A stretch of 29,141 bases of DNA, taken from NCBI GenBank assembly GCA_937899715.1, contig CALCNX010000119.1, positions 1-29,141 of the forward strand. The letters run 5' to 3'. The notes beneath the pieces are model-generated. The model had not been told where the DNA came from and did no database searches. It saw only the letters and a program-made list of their open reading frames with translations. The translations under genes were made by a program, and so were the position numbers. Positions 8,243-17,522 of the stretch are shown here, in pieces. The stretch comes from an uncultured bacterium. Lineage in GTDB: Bacteria > Bacteroidota > Ignavibacteria > Kapaibacteriales > UBA4661. Position 1 is the first letter of the stretch; every line of letters starts with the position of its first letter.

Positions 8243-9763
8243 ATGACAGTAACAACAGCAGCCCATACAACCGTAAAAGCGGGCGCAATCATAGCAAACA
8301 GCGCTCCTTTGAAGGATTTTTCTTCCGACGGACACTTGTACGAGCAGATTGCGCAGGAGATTCGTGCTCAGATTGAGCATCGTGTCTTGCAGCCCGGTAA
8401 TCGTTTGCCGTCGGTACGAAAGATGAGCCGTCAAAAAGGTGTCAGCATTTCGACCGTACTGCAAGCGTATATGAATCTTGAGGATGTGGGCGTGATAGAA
8501 GCACGCCCACAGTCTGGCTATTACGTGCGGCAGCAGTTCCGCAATCTACCGCCGGAGCCGAGCATTCAGCGCTTTGCGCCAATGGCAAAGCCTGTCAAAA
8601 ATGTCGTAACGCTGGTCGAAGACCTCATCAATACCTACCAATACTCTGATTTTGTGCCGTTGGGCGCAGCTATGCCTGCTCCTGACCTTCTACCGATTAC
8701 CAAAATTTCCAAACTCTATGCTTCGCTTGCTCGCGCAGAGATGCACACCATTGCGCGATACGAGCATCCAAGCGGCAATCTGGAGCTTCGCCGTCATATT
8801 GTATTGAGAGCAATGGACTGGGGCGGACTTTTTGCGCCTGACGATGTTATCACGACAGGAGCTGCCACCGAAGCGCTTAATATCTGCCTTCGTGCCGTCG
8901 CCAAGCCGGGCGATACCGTTGCTGTGGAATCGCCGTGCTATTTCGGGATTTTACGGGTCATTGAGGGCATGGGAATGAAAGCACTGGAAATTCCGACCGA
9001 CCCGCGCACGGGTATTTCGCTTGAAAGTCTTGAACCCGTAATGCGCCGCAATGAAGTGCAGGCGGTGATGGTCGTCCCTAATTTTAGTAATCCCACGGGC
9101 GCGTGTATGCCTGATGAAAACAAAGCAAAACTTGCCGCACTCGCGGCAAAGCACGAAATTCCTATCATTGAGGACGATGTTTATGGTGATATTTACTTCG
9201 GTTCGCAGCGCCCGCGCCCGGTGAAAGCGTTCGACAAAGACGGCTGGGTGATGCTTTGCGACTCGTTTTCCAAGACGGTGTCGCCCGGGTTGCGCGTGGG
9301 CTATACGATTCCGGGACGCTTCTTCAATGAGGTCTATCGTCTGAAAATCGCTTCCACACTGGCTTCACCGACTCTGCCGCAACTCGTGATGGCAAAATTT
9401 CTTCAGACCGGTGGCTATGAGCACCAAATGCGGGCGCTGCGCAAGGCATTTGCTGTGCAGATGCAAAAAATGATTGGCGCAGTGGGTGAGTATTTTCCTG
9501 AAGGGACGAAGGTGACACGTCCGAATGGCGGTTTTGTTGTGTGGGTAGAATGTCCCAGAGAAGTAGATGCAATCGAATTGCACAGCGAGGCAATGCGCGA
9601 GAAAATCAGCATTGCTCCCGGTCCGGCATTTTCTAAGACCAATGAGTATAATCACTACATTCGGCTTAATTGTGGCTATCCGTGGTCGGAGCGCATAGAA
9701 CGTGCTATTGAGACGTTGGGGAATATCGCATCAGACCTGTGCAATCGCCGCGAGGAGTCGTAG
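8243..9763 (+). CDS. MocR-type GntR regulator with aminotransferase domain
   Basis: A PLP-dependent transcription regulator of the MocR/PdxR class, 506 residues from the ATG at 8243. The GntR winged-helix domain spans about residues 30-97 (LYEQIAQEIRAQIEH, then PGNRLPSVRKMSRQKGVSIS, then ARPQSGYYV). The fold-type-I aminotransferase domain spans about 130-500, with NPTG at 283-286, EDDVYGD at 310-316, the PLP lysine K344 in DSFSKTVSPGLRVGY, and R474 in YIRLNCGYP. The full set of PLP residues suggests it really binds PLP or an external aldimine as effector. The frame can be extended 28 codons to a TTG at 8159, which would overlap the upstream gene; the ATG 7 bases after that gene's stop is preferred. 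Likely targets are its own promoter at about 7400 and the aminotransferase at 5536 (inference). Confidence 0.92.
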   Translation: MTVTTAAHTTVKAGAIIANSAPLKDFSSDGHLYEQIAQEIRAQIEHRVLQPGNRLPSVRKMSRQKGVSISTVLQAYMNLEDVGVIEARPQSGYYVRQQFRNLPPEPSIQRFAPMAKPVKNVVTLVEDLINTYQYSDFVPLGAAMPAPDLLPITKISKLYASLARAEMHTIARYEHPSGNLELRRHIVLRAMDWGGLFAPDDVITTGAATEALNICLRAVAKPGDTVAVESPCYFGILRVIEGMGMKALEIPTDPRTGISLESLEPVMRRNEVQAVMVVPNFSNPTGACMPDENKAKLAALAAKHEIPIIEDDVYGDIYFGSQRPRPVKAFDKDGWVMLCDSFSKTVSPGLRVGYTIPGRFFNEVYRLKIASTLASPTLPQLVMAKFLQTGGYEHQMRALRKAFAVQMQKMIGAVGEYFPEGTKVTRPNGGFVVWVECPREVDAIELHSEAMREKISIAPGPAFSKTNEYNHYIRLNCGYPWSERIERAIETLGNIASDLCNRREES

Positions 9764-9774
9764 AATCTACTACA

Positions 9775-9797
9775 AAGATTCTGCTACGAAGAATCTT
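9775..9797 (+). terminator. Hairpin after the MocR gene, possible weak terminator
   Basis: AAGATTCT (9775-9782) and AGAATCTT (9790-9797) form a perfect 8-bp stem with a 7-base loop, 11 bases after the MocR stop and about 115 bases before the next ATG. The stem is AT-rich and followed by AACATTTCTT rather than a clean U-tract, so it is either a weak terminator or a 5'-leader element of the next operon. Confidence 0.3.
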
Positions 9798-9912
9798 AAC
9801 ATTTCTTAACGTCTCACCGTTTATATTTTCACGGTCGCACCGAAACATTTCCTTGTCCCGTGCGTCTTTTGGAGTGCAATCATTATTTTTTCGCACCCCA
9901 ACTCTTGATTTT

Positions 9913-12168
9913 ATGCGCCTTGTACGACCCAATGTTTTGCGACGTACTGCTTTGAGCCTAGTCTGCCTTGCGCTGTGCCTGCTTGTGACCGCTTGCCCGC
10001 ACCATATCGAGGAAATGGTCGAAAAAATGGCTCCTCCCAAAGGCTACAAACCGTCATACACCACTTCCAGCACGTCGCTCAAAAAGTTGACCGAACAGGC
10101 AAAAATTCCTTCCGCTTCGGCAACAAATGCAACCACGGCACCATCTCCGTCGGGCTTTGACCCAAATGTCCTTGCGTCGTTTCCTTACGCTGGCGATATT
10201 GGCAAAGCTCTTTCACAGACCGTTACTTCCGGCTCATTAGGAAGCATGGATTCATCAGCATTTGCAGGTGGTTTGCCGCAAGGGATTCCCAAAGGATTTC
10301 CTCAAGGATTTCCGTCCGGCTTGCCAAATGGTATGCCTGACATAACCTCAGCAATGAAGGGGCTTCTGGGCGATTCTGCGCTTTCAAAAACGCTTGCATC
10401 GGGCGATATGGACAGTGTATTCAGCAAATTCAAGGGTTTTGGCAGTACGGGCGGTGGCATGACAAGTGGTGGTATTGAGCAATTTATGAAGGATTCCTCC
10501 TTCGCAAAAATGCTCAAAAATATTCCCGATGTGATTCCCGAAGAAATATTGAATAACCTGCCGGATATGATTTCAAGCGCTATGGGAGATTCCAGTGCTG
10601 CTCCTGCGAAACCAGATGGCAAGGAAAAATCAGAACAAAAAGGAAAATCGTCAAAATCCTCTGCGCCCAAAGAATCTAAAAACTCCGCAAAAAAATCTGA
10701 ACAGAAACCGGACGACGTAGTGCCGGGACAGGGGTTTGCTGACATGGCAAAAAAGATGGCTCAGATGCTGCCGCAAATGAGCGAAATGAAGAAGAACTAT
10801 GCGCGGATGCAGCAAGAGTATGTCGAGCGCGAAGCACAAATTGAGTACGAGCGCATTGCTCAAGCTGAGGAGCGCGAAGCAAAGAGGCTTGCAGCCGAGC
10901 CTGCTATTATGCCGATTAACGTTCAGGTACGGAGCATCAACGACAGCCGATACCCGAATGAAATTGAACTGAACGTATCGGTGATTGATACTGCCGGGCG
11001 CTTTATTTCAGGGCTTGCACCGCCAAATTTTCAAGGCACGGGCAATTATCGTTCCTATTGGCGGGCGCTTTCAGACTCCTGCCCACAGATGAATTCAACT
11101 GCACAGACACGAGTGCGCAGTTTCGACGTGCAAGAAGTCCGCGAAGGCAGCTTGGACACGCACGCTGTGGCATTTGTTCTCGACCACTCTTCTTCGATGG
11201 GCAATACTCGTGCGCGGCGCTTGCAAGAGGCTGTTGCCAGAACGATGGGTATTGTCAAGAAGCAAGATTATATCACGGCTATCAAGTTTACCAACAAAAT
11301 AAAAATAGAAGTACCGCTCACAAACGACTCCAATGCGTACCGCGATAATTTTTTGATTGATGGTTTGGAGGGGTATAGCGGTGGAACTGCTATTTATGAT
11401 GGGGTGATGGCGGCGATTCAAGAGCTTCAAAAAGCTCCGAAGGGTGCTTCAAAGGTGATTATTCTTTTTACCGACGGCGATGATAATTCGTCAAAAACAA
11501 AAATTGGTGCGGTCTATAAGGCTGCAAAAGAAAACAACGTCCGCATTTACAGTATTGCCTACGGTATGACCGAGGAGACACCGCTTCAGAACTTGGCGCA
11601 GTACACCGGCGGTATGATGTATCGTCTTTATTCGGTGAAAGAATTTCCCCTTGCCTTTGCTGACTTGTATAAAGCCTTAAAAAATTATTATCGTATTCGC
11701 TATCGTCCGCCCGAATCGGCTTCTCTGCACTATGTGCAAGTGCGCCTTGTCGTGCCGGAATTGGTCACGGTTTCCACGGGAACGGCGCAATATGACCGCT
11801 CGGTCTTTACGCCGCTTGATACCATTGGTTCGGTGCAACTTGTCAATATTGAATTTGAAACGGGTAAAGCCACTATTCGCCAAGAATCAATGCCGCTTCT
11901 GCGGGATATTGCGCAGTACGTGAAGCGCTCACCGCGGCTGGTGATGGAAATTCGGGGACATACCGATAATCGTGGTGGCACAGAACTCAATCAAAAACTT
12001 TCCGAAGCCCGTGCGCAGGCTGTTGCAACAGCACTCGTTGGGATGGGCGTTCAAAAATCGCAACTTCGCATTGTAGGCTTCGGTGAATCCAAGCCGCTTG
12101 CCGGTAACGATACCGAAGAAAACCGCCGCCGGAACCGCCGCACGGAATTTGCCATTGTGGAGAAATAA
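9913..12168 (+). CDS. Lipoprotein with von Willebrand A domain and C-terminal OmpA peptidoglycan-binding domain
   Basis: A 751-residue envelope protein from the ATG at 9913. It starts with a lipoprotein signal (lipobox LVTAC, C28). A low-complexity region includes six Gly-hydrophobic-Pro-x units at 120-143. Then come a Lys/Ser-rich linker (about 232-265), a helical coiled-coil-like stretch (about 275-330), a von Willebrand factor A domain (about 416-595) with a complete MIDAS site (D424-S-S-S, T492, D521), and an OmpA-C domain (about 643-751) with GHTDNRGG (682-689) and NQKLSEAR (693-700). It is predicted to be anchored by lipid at its N terminus and to peptidoglycan by OmpA, with the metal-binding VWA domain binding a partner. 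The frame extends 58 codons to a GTG at 9739, but the lipoprotein signal fixes the start. The next gene follows after 29 bases. Confidence 0.9.
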   Translation: MRLVRPNVLRRTALSLVCLALCLLVTACPHHIEEMVEKMAPPKGYKPSYTTSSTSLKKLTEQAKIPSASATNATTAPSPSGFDPNVLASFPYAGDIGKALSQTVTSGSLGSMDSSAFAGGLPQGIPKGFPQGFPSGLPNGMPDITSAMKGLLGDSALSKTLASGDMDSVFSKFKGFGSTGGGMTSGGIEQFMKDSSFAKMLKNIPDVIPEEILNNLPDMISSAMGDSSAAPAKPDGKEKSEQKGKSSKSSAPKESKNSAKKSEQKPDDVVPGQGFADMAKKMAQMLPQMSEMKKNYARMQQEYVEREAQIEYERIAQAEEREAKRLAAEPAIMPINVQVRSINDSRYPNEIELNVSVIDTAGRFISGLAPPNFQGTGNYRSYWRALSDSCPQMNSTAQTRVRSFDVQEVREGSLDTHAVAFVLDHSSSMGNTRARRLQEAVARTMGIVKKQDYITAIKFTNKIKIEVPLTNDSNAYRDNFLIDGLEGYSGGTAIYDGVMAAIQELQKAPKGASKVIILFTDGDDNSSKTKIGAVYKAAKENNVRIYSIAYGMTEETPLQNLAQYTGGMMYRLYSVKEFPLAFADLYKALKNYYRIRYRPPESASLHYVQVRLVVPELVTVSTGTAQYDRSVFTPLDTIGSVQLVNIEFETGKATIRQESMPLLRDIAQYVKRSPRLVMEIRGHTDNRGGTELNQKLSEARAQAVATALVGMGVQKSQLRIVGFGESKPLAGNDTEENRRRNRRTEFAIVEK

Positions 12169-12197
12169 GGCGAAAAATTAAGATAGGAAAACCCAAT

Positions 12198-12980
12198 ATG
12201 CGTCATCGGTTCATCGTTTTTGTTGTTGCTATTTTGCTCATTGCCTCGTCGTCACTGGTTGCGCAGGTCTCACCTGTTTTTCTGCAAACCACGCGCGGAC
12301 TTGTCGGTGAGCGGACGGACGTTTCACTCCTTGCCAAAGCAAACCTTGCCAGCGCAGATTCTATCAGCTTTAGTGGGAATGTTAGGCTGACGGGGAAGTT
12401 GTTTCTCACAAACCCGACGGTATTTTATCCCGAAAAATGGTTTGCCGCCCAAGGAATACAGCTTACGAAAGATTCTCTTGCCCGCGACAACGATTCTGTT
12501 TACGCCTTCGACATTTCGCTGCGTTGTACGCAGAGTGTACGCTGCGACACACTTGTACGTTTGCGCGGAGAGATATTGGCGGCATCCGATTCGGTAACAG
12601 ATATTCGTCTTGATAGCCTGACACTGACCGACAGTCGTGGAAGCCGCATCATTCCAAGCACTTACGCCACGCTTACGATTGGTTCTATTGGAGCGCCTCT
12701 GCCAATTATCCGCCGACCAAGTCTTGAGCAGAGCGCACCCAATCCTGCCGAGCGTGGAGGGAGCATCAAGTGGGCGTATAGGATTGACGAGCCGTCGGAT
12801 ATCACTTTTCACATCTACACAGTGCTTGGGCAAGAAGTGGTGAGGCTTGAACGCAAAAATCAACCGCGCGGTCCGCACGAGGAGATATGGACACCCTTGC
12901 AGCCGCTTTCCGCAGGTGTGTACTACGTGCGCTTTTCGAGTAGTTCGGGTGAGATTTGGCAACGTTGTATTATTCAGTGA
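12198..12980 (+). CDS. Secreted protein with type IX secretion C-terminal sorting domain
   Basis: A 260-residue exported protein. Residues 1-23 are a Sec signal peptide ending near LVAQ. Residues about 28-165 are beta-rich (cohesin/Ig-like in appearance, not firmly assigned), with one Cys pair (C110, C116). Residues about 174-260 are a type A T9SS sorting domain: the QSAPNPAE opening, then ITFHIYTVLGQEV, then the LSAGVYYVRF strand near the end. This directs transport through the type IX machinery and usually surface attachment or release. An AGGA motif (12184-12187) lies 10 bases before the ATG. It sits between the VWA-OmpA lipoprotein (29 bases upstream) and a beta-barrel protein (20 bases downstream), so the three probably form an operon. 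Confidence 0.85.
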   Translation: MRHRFIVFVVAILLIASSSLVAQVSPVFLQTTRGLVGERTDVSLLAKANLASADSISFSGNVRLTGKLFLTNPTVFYPEKWFAAQGIQLTKDSLARDNDSVYAFDISLRCTQSVRCDTLVRLRGEILAASDSVTDIRLDSLTLTDSRGSRIIPSTYATLTIGSIGAPLPIIRRPSLEQSAPNPAERGGSIKWAYRIDEPSDITFHIYTVLGQEVVRLERKNQPRGPHEEIWTPLQPLSAGVYYVRFSSSSGEIWQRCIIQ

Positions 12981-13000
12981 GAACCTTTAGCACAAAAACT

Positions 13001-14116
13001 ATGACTACTCATTACTCTTTTCGCATGAATTTTTTATACGTGAAGCTATGCTTTCTAGCGCTTTGCATGGTAGTTCTATTCTCTGTTGATGCTGTCGCTC
13101 AATTAAATATTCCGATTCCCGGCAGACGCACACCCACAAAGCCGAAATCTGCATCAGAACTGCTCAAGGAAGAAGCAAATAAGCCACAGAATGGAAGCGC
13201 AGGAGATGAAGAACAGTCTATGCTGAACGATTTTCTTGGTTTTTATTCTCACGGATGGCTGCCTACGCCGTTTCCGGCACAAAGTCTTTTTCTTTTTTCT
13301 TCGTGGGCGTGGATAATTAACGATGCGAATAATATCACGTTTTCTTCGCTGCCCCGTATTAATAAGCCATTTTCACCCGTTAATCCTTATAGCAACGACG
13401 ACGACCGCAAGCCGATTCCGCGCAGCAAGGATGAGCGTTCCGGCGACTACTACAACACCGAATACGATGATGTGGACATTATGTATGAAATTTCCATGCC
13501 CATTCCGGCAATTCTGCGTGTGGGGGTTGGGTATGCGTATCAGCGCGGGGTCTTGTTTTCAAAAGACCGCACCATGAGTGGACTCGCTACAGACGGCTCC
13601 GGCAAGCGCATTCCCCTTGAAGAATGGCAGACGCTGGATATGCAGGAACATTTTTTGAAAGGGACGTTTGGTGTGAAAATCCCTCTCTATGGCGCATTTG
13701 CTGATATGCTTGATCAACGTATCTCTTCTTACTATTACCTTTATCTCGGCGGGCAAGCGCAGTACAACGTTTTTAACCGTGCCGTGCAGCACGCGCAACT
13801 CATTCAACCCGATAAAGACTTTCGCTACGGCACTCGCGGTGATATTGAGACGGGCGAAACGATTAACAACGGTTCCGATACGCTCCAATTATGGAACGCA
13901 CCCATGCCAACGTTAAACAAACTTCGCATTCAGCCCGAAGTTGCTTTTGGGTGGGGCTTGAGTGGAGAAGTGAATGCGGGTCCCATACAAGCAGGTCTGG
14001 CGGTGATGATGGAACTGTTTGCGACTCTGCCGTTACAAACCGTCACATCTGACGCTGCATGGCGGCAATATATTGTGGGAGCACGTTTTGCAATCGGCTG
14101 GCACCGCCGATTGTAG
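13001..14116 (+). CDS. Predicted outer-membrane beta-barrel protein, unassigned
   Basis: Function not recognised. From the ATG at 13001 the product has 371 residues with a signal peptide ending near VDAVAQ (about residue 34). A Pro/Lys-rich linker follows, and then a barrel-like region with alternating strands such as ILRVGVGYAYQRGVLF, YYYLYLGGQAQYNVF and VAFGWGLSGEVNAGP. An acidic, Tyr-rich stretch (SGDYYNTEYDDVDIMYE) precedes the barrel. The frame runs upstream to a TTG at 12956 inside the previous gene; a second ATG at 13025 would also keep the signal peptide. It follows the T9SS-sorted protein by 20 bases. The next gene is convergent and starts 45 bases away, with only a weak hairpin (14113-14134) between. 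Confidence 0.7.
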   Translation: MTTHYSFRMNFLYVKLCFLALCMVVLFSVDAVAQLNIPIPGRRTPTKPKSASELLKEEANKPQNGSAGDEEQSMLNDFLGFYSHGWLPTPFPAQSLFLFSSWAWIINDANNITFSSLPRINKPFSPVNPYSNDDDRKPIPRSKDERSGDYYNTEYDDVDIMYEISMPIPAILRVGVGYAYQRGVLFSKDRTMSGLATDGSGKRIPLEEWQTLDMQEHFLKGTFGVKIPLYGAFADMLDQRISSYYYLYLGGQAQYNVFNRAVQHAQLIQPDKDFRYGTRGDIETGETINNGSDTLQLWNAPMPTLNKLRIQPEVAFGWGLSGEVNAGPIQAGLAVMMELFATLPLQTVTSDAAWRQYIVGARFAIGWHRRL

Positions 14117-14161
14117 AAGTGTGGCGCTTTCTACCCGAAAAATTTTATCTGCGATGCCCGT

Positions 14162-15997
14162 TTATTTTCCTGTTTGTGTCTTGGGTTTTGTCAGACTCGC
14201 GGCGGGCAGAGATTCTCGTTCTAGTTCTGCTGCCAGCATTACCACGAGTGCAATTGCTGAGGCATTATAGTCAATCGCATTCTCATTGGTGGCGTAGGAG
14301 CGCTCATCGTCTGCGTAGCTCTTCAAACCACGGTTCTTTGGTGCAATACCCGATTGCTCTAGTTCGTTTGCCCCGCCGGAAAGCAAGCCCGGAATCATTC
14401 GCCGTCCCGTCAAGTCCTTTGCACGGGCAAACGTATGGCAAATATGCTCCACAGAATGAGTGCCCACGCCGCTGACAAAACATAACCCAAAGGGATTTCG
14501 CCCCAGAAGAAAATCCAATTGGTCTTGTGCGCCATCCAAAAAAGCGCGGTGTTTGCTGAGGCGATACGCATGAAGAAGTGTGATGGCTTCTTCCGCAATC
14601 ATCTTGTTCGACCCCCAGACGATGCGCTTATTCCCATAGCGGTAAGCACTTGCTTCGATAAGTTTTTCCACATGAGCGGCATGAACACTAATGCGTTGGT
14701 GGATTTCTTTGCTAAAATCAGTCTTTGCTACACGGATAAGGTTCGTCATTGCAAGCGGAGCAGCGTTTTTCCATTCGACGATTCCATATTCGGGCGTTGT
14801 TTCTGCATTAGTGAAGAGGGTGCTACTCATGCGCAAGTACGCACTGTCCCGTGTGGTCAAAAAAAGTTCTGAAGCCGCATAAAATCTATCATCCGTGTCC
14901 ACAAAAAGTGATTTCTCCGTATCAACCTCCGATTCTAAATATTTGCCCGAACCCCCATCATCGCTTGCTTGCCAGTCCACCGCCATTTGCGGGTGCTTCT
15001 CCAAATACTGCCATGCTGCTTTTGCTGCCCGCAAGCACGTATCGGCGTACTGCCCCCAAAACGGCTTCAGTACACGTGCTGCTTGTGCCATTGCTCCGGC
15101 AAATTTTGCCGTTTCGGGTGTGCACACACCATAGACGTAGCGCGTCTGCTGTTCTGCGTCCGGGGCAATGAGCGGCGACCATGCCGCGCCGGATAATTTT
15201 CTGTACACCGCGCCGTCGCTGCGTTGCATCCTGAGCATCCAATCAAGCGCCACTTTTATTTCATCCAGTACATCGGGTTTCGCATTTTTACTTTCAGGAA
15301 TACGCGAATTGTCACCGAACAAGCGTGGCAGGGCAGCACCGAACTCCTCAAATGTCGTGAGCAGGCTTGCAGCGCTCACTGATGTGGTAGTGATATACTT
15401 GCCGTAATCGCCCGCGTCGTGCCAGCCTCCGTGCGCCTTGATGAGCGCTCCTTGTGCCTGAAGTTCATCTTTGCGAGCGAGAATACCGTCAGCCAAATGG
15501 CACGCCTCGTGATAAATGCCGTTTATACTGTCGCGCACAGCCACTCCGCAGCGCTGAAGGTAGTAGCTGCGCAGCATGAGCGCAATAAGACTGTCATAGA
15601 CATTCCTTCCAATACGAAATGGCGCAGACTCCACGCCACCATAGCGCACGCGGTACACACCCTCTTTATTCAAAATCGAAAAATCAAGCGCTCTGAGAGT
15701 GTCGCCACTTTGTGCATCCACCGCAGGAAGCCCCATTGCGACGCGTAGCACAACTGTTTTTCGCGCTGTGTCGAAGATTTCTGCCACAACTCCAAAGCGC
15801 AACGTATCCTCGCGACGCACAGCGCCTTGCACTAAGGCAATTTTCTGTGCATTCGGATAAAAGCCCAGTTGATTCACAACGATACGGCAATCCGCGCTGG
15901 TCTGGCTGTACAACAGCGTTTCACGGTTTGTACACGCAAGGTTCAGTGCCGCCCACAGCCCGCACAATAGCAATATGTGGCGCATGGTCAGAGTCAT
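14162..15997 (-). CDS. Glycoside hydrolase family 9 (endoglucanase-like), exported
   Basis: GH9 enzymes are inverting beta-1,4-glucanases. The 611-residue product has an export signal (hydrophobic 6-21; C22 gives a poor lipobox, so plain Sec export or a lipoprotein are both possible). An N-terminal Ig-like CelD_N domain follows (about 37-130, opening with VVNQLGFYPNAQK). The (alpha/alpha)6 catalytic domain runs from about 135 to 595. Family signatures are intact: HGGWHDAGDYGKY with catalytic-base Asp D194/D197, LGRNPFGLCFVSGVGTHSVE (498-517), and YATNENAIDYNA with the proton-donor Glu E572. The ATG overlaps the upstream glycosyltransferase stop (ATGA), so translation is coupled and it is the last gene of the cluster. 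In a synthesis locus such an enzyme would trim or release nascent glycan, as BcsZ does with cellulose. That role is inference, and plain beta-glucan degradation is the alternative. Confidence 0.9.
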   Translation of the reverse strand: MTLTMRHILLLCGLWAALNLACTNRETLLYSQTSADCRIVVNQLGFYPNAQKIALVQGAVRREDTLRFGVVAEIFDTARKTVVLRVAMGLPAVDAQSGDTLRALDFSILNKEGVYRVRYGGVESAPFRIGRNVYDSLIALMLRSYYLQRCGVAVRDSINGIYHEACHLADGILARKDELQAQGALIKAHGGWHDAGDYGKYITTTSVSAASLLTTFEEFGAALPRLFGDNSRIPESKNAKPDVLDEIKVALDWMLRMQRSDGAVYRKLSGAAWSPLIAPDAEQQTRYVYGVCTPETAKFAGAMAQAARVLKPFWGQYADTCLRAAKAAWQYLEKHPQMAVDWQASDDGGSGKYLESEVDTEKSLFVDTDDRFYAASELFLTTRDSAYLRMSSTLFTNAETTPEYGIVEWKNAAPLAMTNLIRVAKTDFSKEIHQRISVHAAHVEKLIEASAYRYGNKRIVWGSNKMIAEEAITLLHAYRLSKHRAFLDGAQDQLDFLLGRNPFGLCFVSGVGTHSVEHICHTFARAKDLTGRRMIPGLLSGGANELEQSGIAPKNRGLKSYADDERSYATNENAIDYNASAIALVVMLAAELERESLPAASLTKPKTQTGK

Positions 15998-17499
15998 TTG
16001 GCGCGGCGGCGATAAAGACTGAGAAAGCCCGTATTGATGGGGTTCATGACGGTTGAATTATGGAAAGGAATGCTCAGAATGCAGTCGTAACGGTTCTTCA
16101 ACACGCCACGCTTTAGTTCATCGCCAAGTTCACGCAGAATTAAGCCGTTCAGATAGACGTATTCAAATTTTCCATCCCAGACAGCATCAATCACGTCTTG
16201 TGCTTCACGTTTGCCGTCGTGGTTATTGTCGTACCACGTCATTTCTTCGAGGTTTTTCGTAGGGATAGTCGGGAAGCAGGCATAGCGAAATAAATACGCA
16301 TCTTCGCTTAAAATGGTCGTTTGAGCGCTCATACTGCTTCGTACGAGTTGCGTCACTGCATCGGTGTTCGGATACGCGGTTTGTACTTTGCGTAGTTGCC
16401 ATGAAAGCAACCCACAAGCAAAAACCACAAGTACGGCTGCGAGTGCCCGCAGCCAATTATTGTCACGGTCTGCCGCCCTCAGAAGCAAGAGATAAAGCGC
16501 TTCTCCGGCAATCGGTGCCAAAAAGCAACACGCATACACAACGTGCTTGTAGAGCGAAATCACATCCTGCGACCGCACGTGATATGCCACAAGCGGAAGG
16601 GCAAAAAGTACTAAAGTGACATAATACCAAGCCGAAAGCGATTTTTCCTTTTTGAAAAAAAATAATGCTACTGCCATCAATACCGTAAAACCACAGTATT
16701 CAAGCGCCGTCGAGAGAATATTCCACAGAGTCGCATTTGCTTTGTGCGTGCCGAGAATTTGATTTTGATACAGCTGCAAGAGTTCAACGCGGTAGAAAAA
16801 CACATATCCGCCGAGCATTGCCGCCACAACAAGCGTGAAGATAAGCGCGGCACGGCGATTTTTGAGGAACAATGCCATGAAAAGAAGCGGTGTGTAAGCA
16901 ATCACCACGTATTTTGCCAGCACTGCCAATGCGTAGAGCGCCGCTCCTGCACACATTATGAATACTTGCTTTTGAGAAGATGCCTGGTTAGAGTTCAACA
17001 CTGAAGCCGATAGCAGCCAAAGCGAAGCGGCAAAAAACATGAAGCACACGATATCGTAGGTGGCAAATTGGCTAATAAACACGTGTGGTACGGTCAGCGC
17101 CAGAAGCAGAGTGGCAAGTTCTGCAATGCGGCGCGAGTCGGTATGACCGCCGTAAAAGTTCCGCACAAAAGAATAGAAAAACCACAACGATGCTGTGCCC
17201 ATAAGAACGGCACAGGCACGAGCAGCAAGATAACTTTGCTCACCTGAGAAAATGCGGTCTGCCACTCCGTAGATGTACAGGTGCATATCGGAGCTAAACA
17301 TGTAGGTTTTCGTTATCCACGGTTCGCCCGAAAGCAGGGCGCGTCCGACGAAGATATAATCACATTCGTCCAAATAGGGTGCATTAAAATTGAGCGCAAG
17401 CCGCATATATGCAAGGGCGAAGAGGACAAACGTAACAATACCCCAAAATGCAGGTGTTTGAATCCGTTGAAGCGAGGAGCGTTTTTGTGGTGAGAGCAT
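15994..17499 (-). CDS. Multi-pass membrane glycosyltransferase, GT39/GT83-like
   Basis: A GT-C fold integral-membrane glycosyltransferase that should use a polyprenyl-phosphate sugar donor and work on the periplasmic side. The 501 residues have about ten predicted membrane helices (first at about 18-36) and a soluble C-terminal part (about 375-501). The catalytic acidic pair of the family lies in the first periplasmic loop, YLDECD (42-47), followed by GRALLSGEPW. The acceptor and sugar are not predictable. The gap to the upstream response-regulator gene is 23 bases, and the stop overlaps the GH9 start by 4 bases, so it is firmly inside the operon. It is distinct from the ArnT-like protein at 26065. 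Confidence 0.85.
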   Translation of the reverse strand: MLSPQKRSSLQRIQTPAFWGIVTFVLFALAYMRLALNFNAPYLDECDYIFVGRALLSGEPWITKTYMFSSDMHLYIYGVADRIFSGEQSYLAARACAVLMGTASLWFFYSFVRNFYGGHTDSRRIAELATLLLALTVPHVFISQFATYDIVCFMFFAASLWLLSASVLNSNQASSQKQVFIMCAGAALYALAVLAKYVVIAYTPLLFMALFLKNRRAALIFTLVVAAMLGGYVFFYRVELLQLYQNQILGTHKANATLWNILSTALEYCGFTVLMAVALFFFKKEKSLSAWYYVTLVLFALPLVAYHVRSQDVISLYKHVVYACCFLAPIAGEALYLLLLRAADRDNNWLRALAAVLVVFACGLLSWQLRKVQTAYPNTDAVTQLVRSSMSAQTTILSEDAYLFRYACFPTIPTKNLEEMTWYDNNHDGKREAQDVIDAVWDGKFEYVYLNGLILRELGDELKRGVLKNRYDCILSIPFHNSTVMNPINTGFLSLYRRRAK

Positions 17500-17522
17500 A
17501 GACGTTGTGCGGTGTTGAGGGG

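Noticed and set aside
7486..8292. Minus-strand open frame of 268 codons opposite the acidic gene
   Set aside because: Its Phe/Val/Ile-rich product is the complement of Asp/Glu codons; no start context or homology pattern, and the plus-strand gene fits the MocR operon.
12324..12962. Minus-strand open frame of 212 codons opposite the T9SS-sorted protein
   Set aside because: The plus-strand product has a signal peptide and a recognisable sorting domain; the antisense frame has neither.
14113..14134. Hairpin GTAGAA/TTCTAC between the convergent barrel and GH9 genes
   Set aside because: Only 6 bp with a 10-base loop and no U-tract on either strand; it is not supportable as a terminator.
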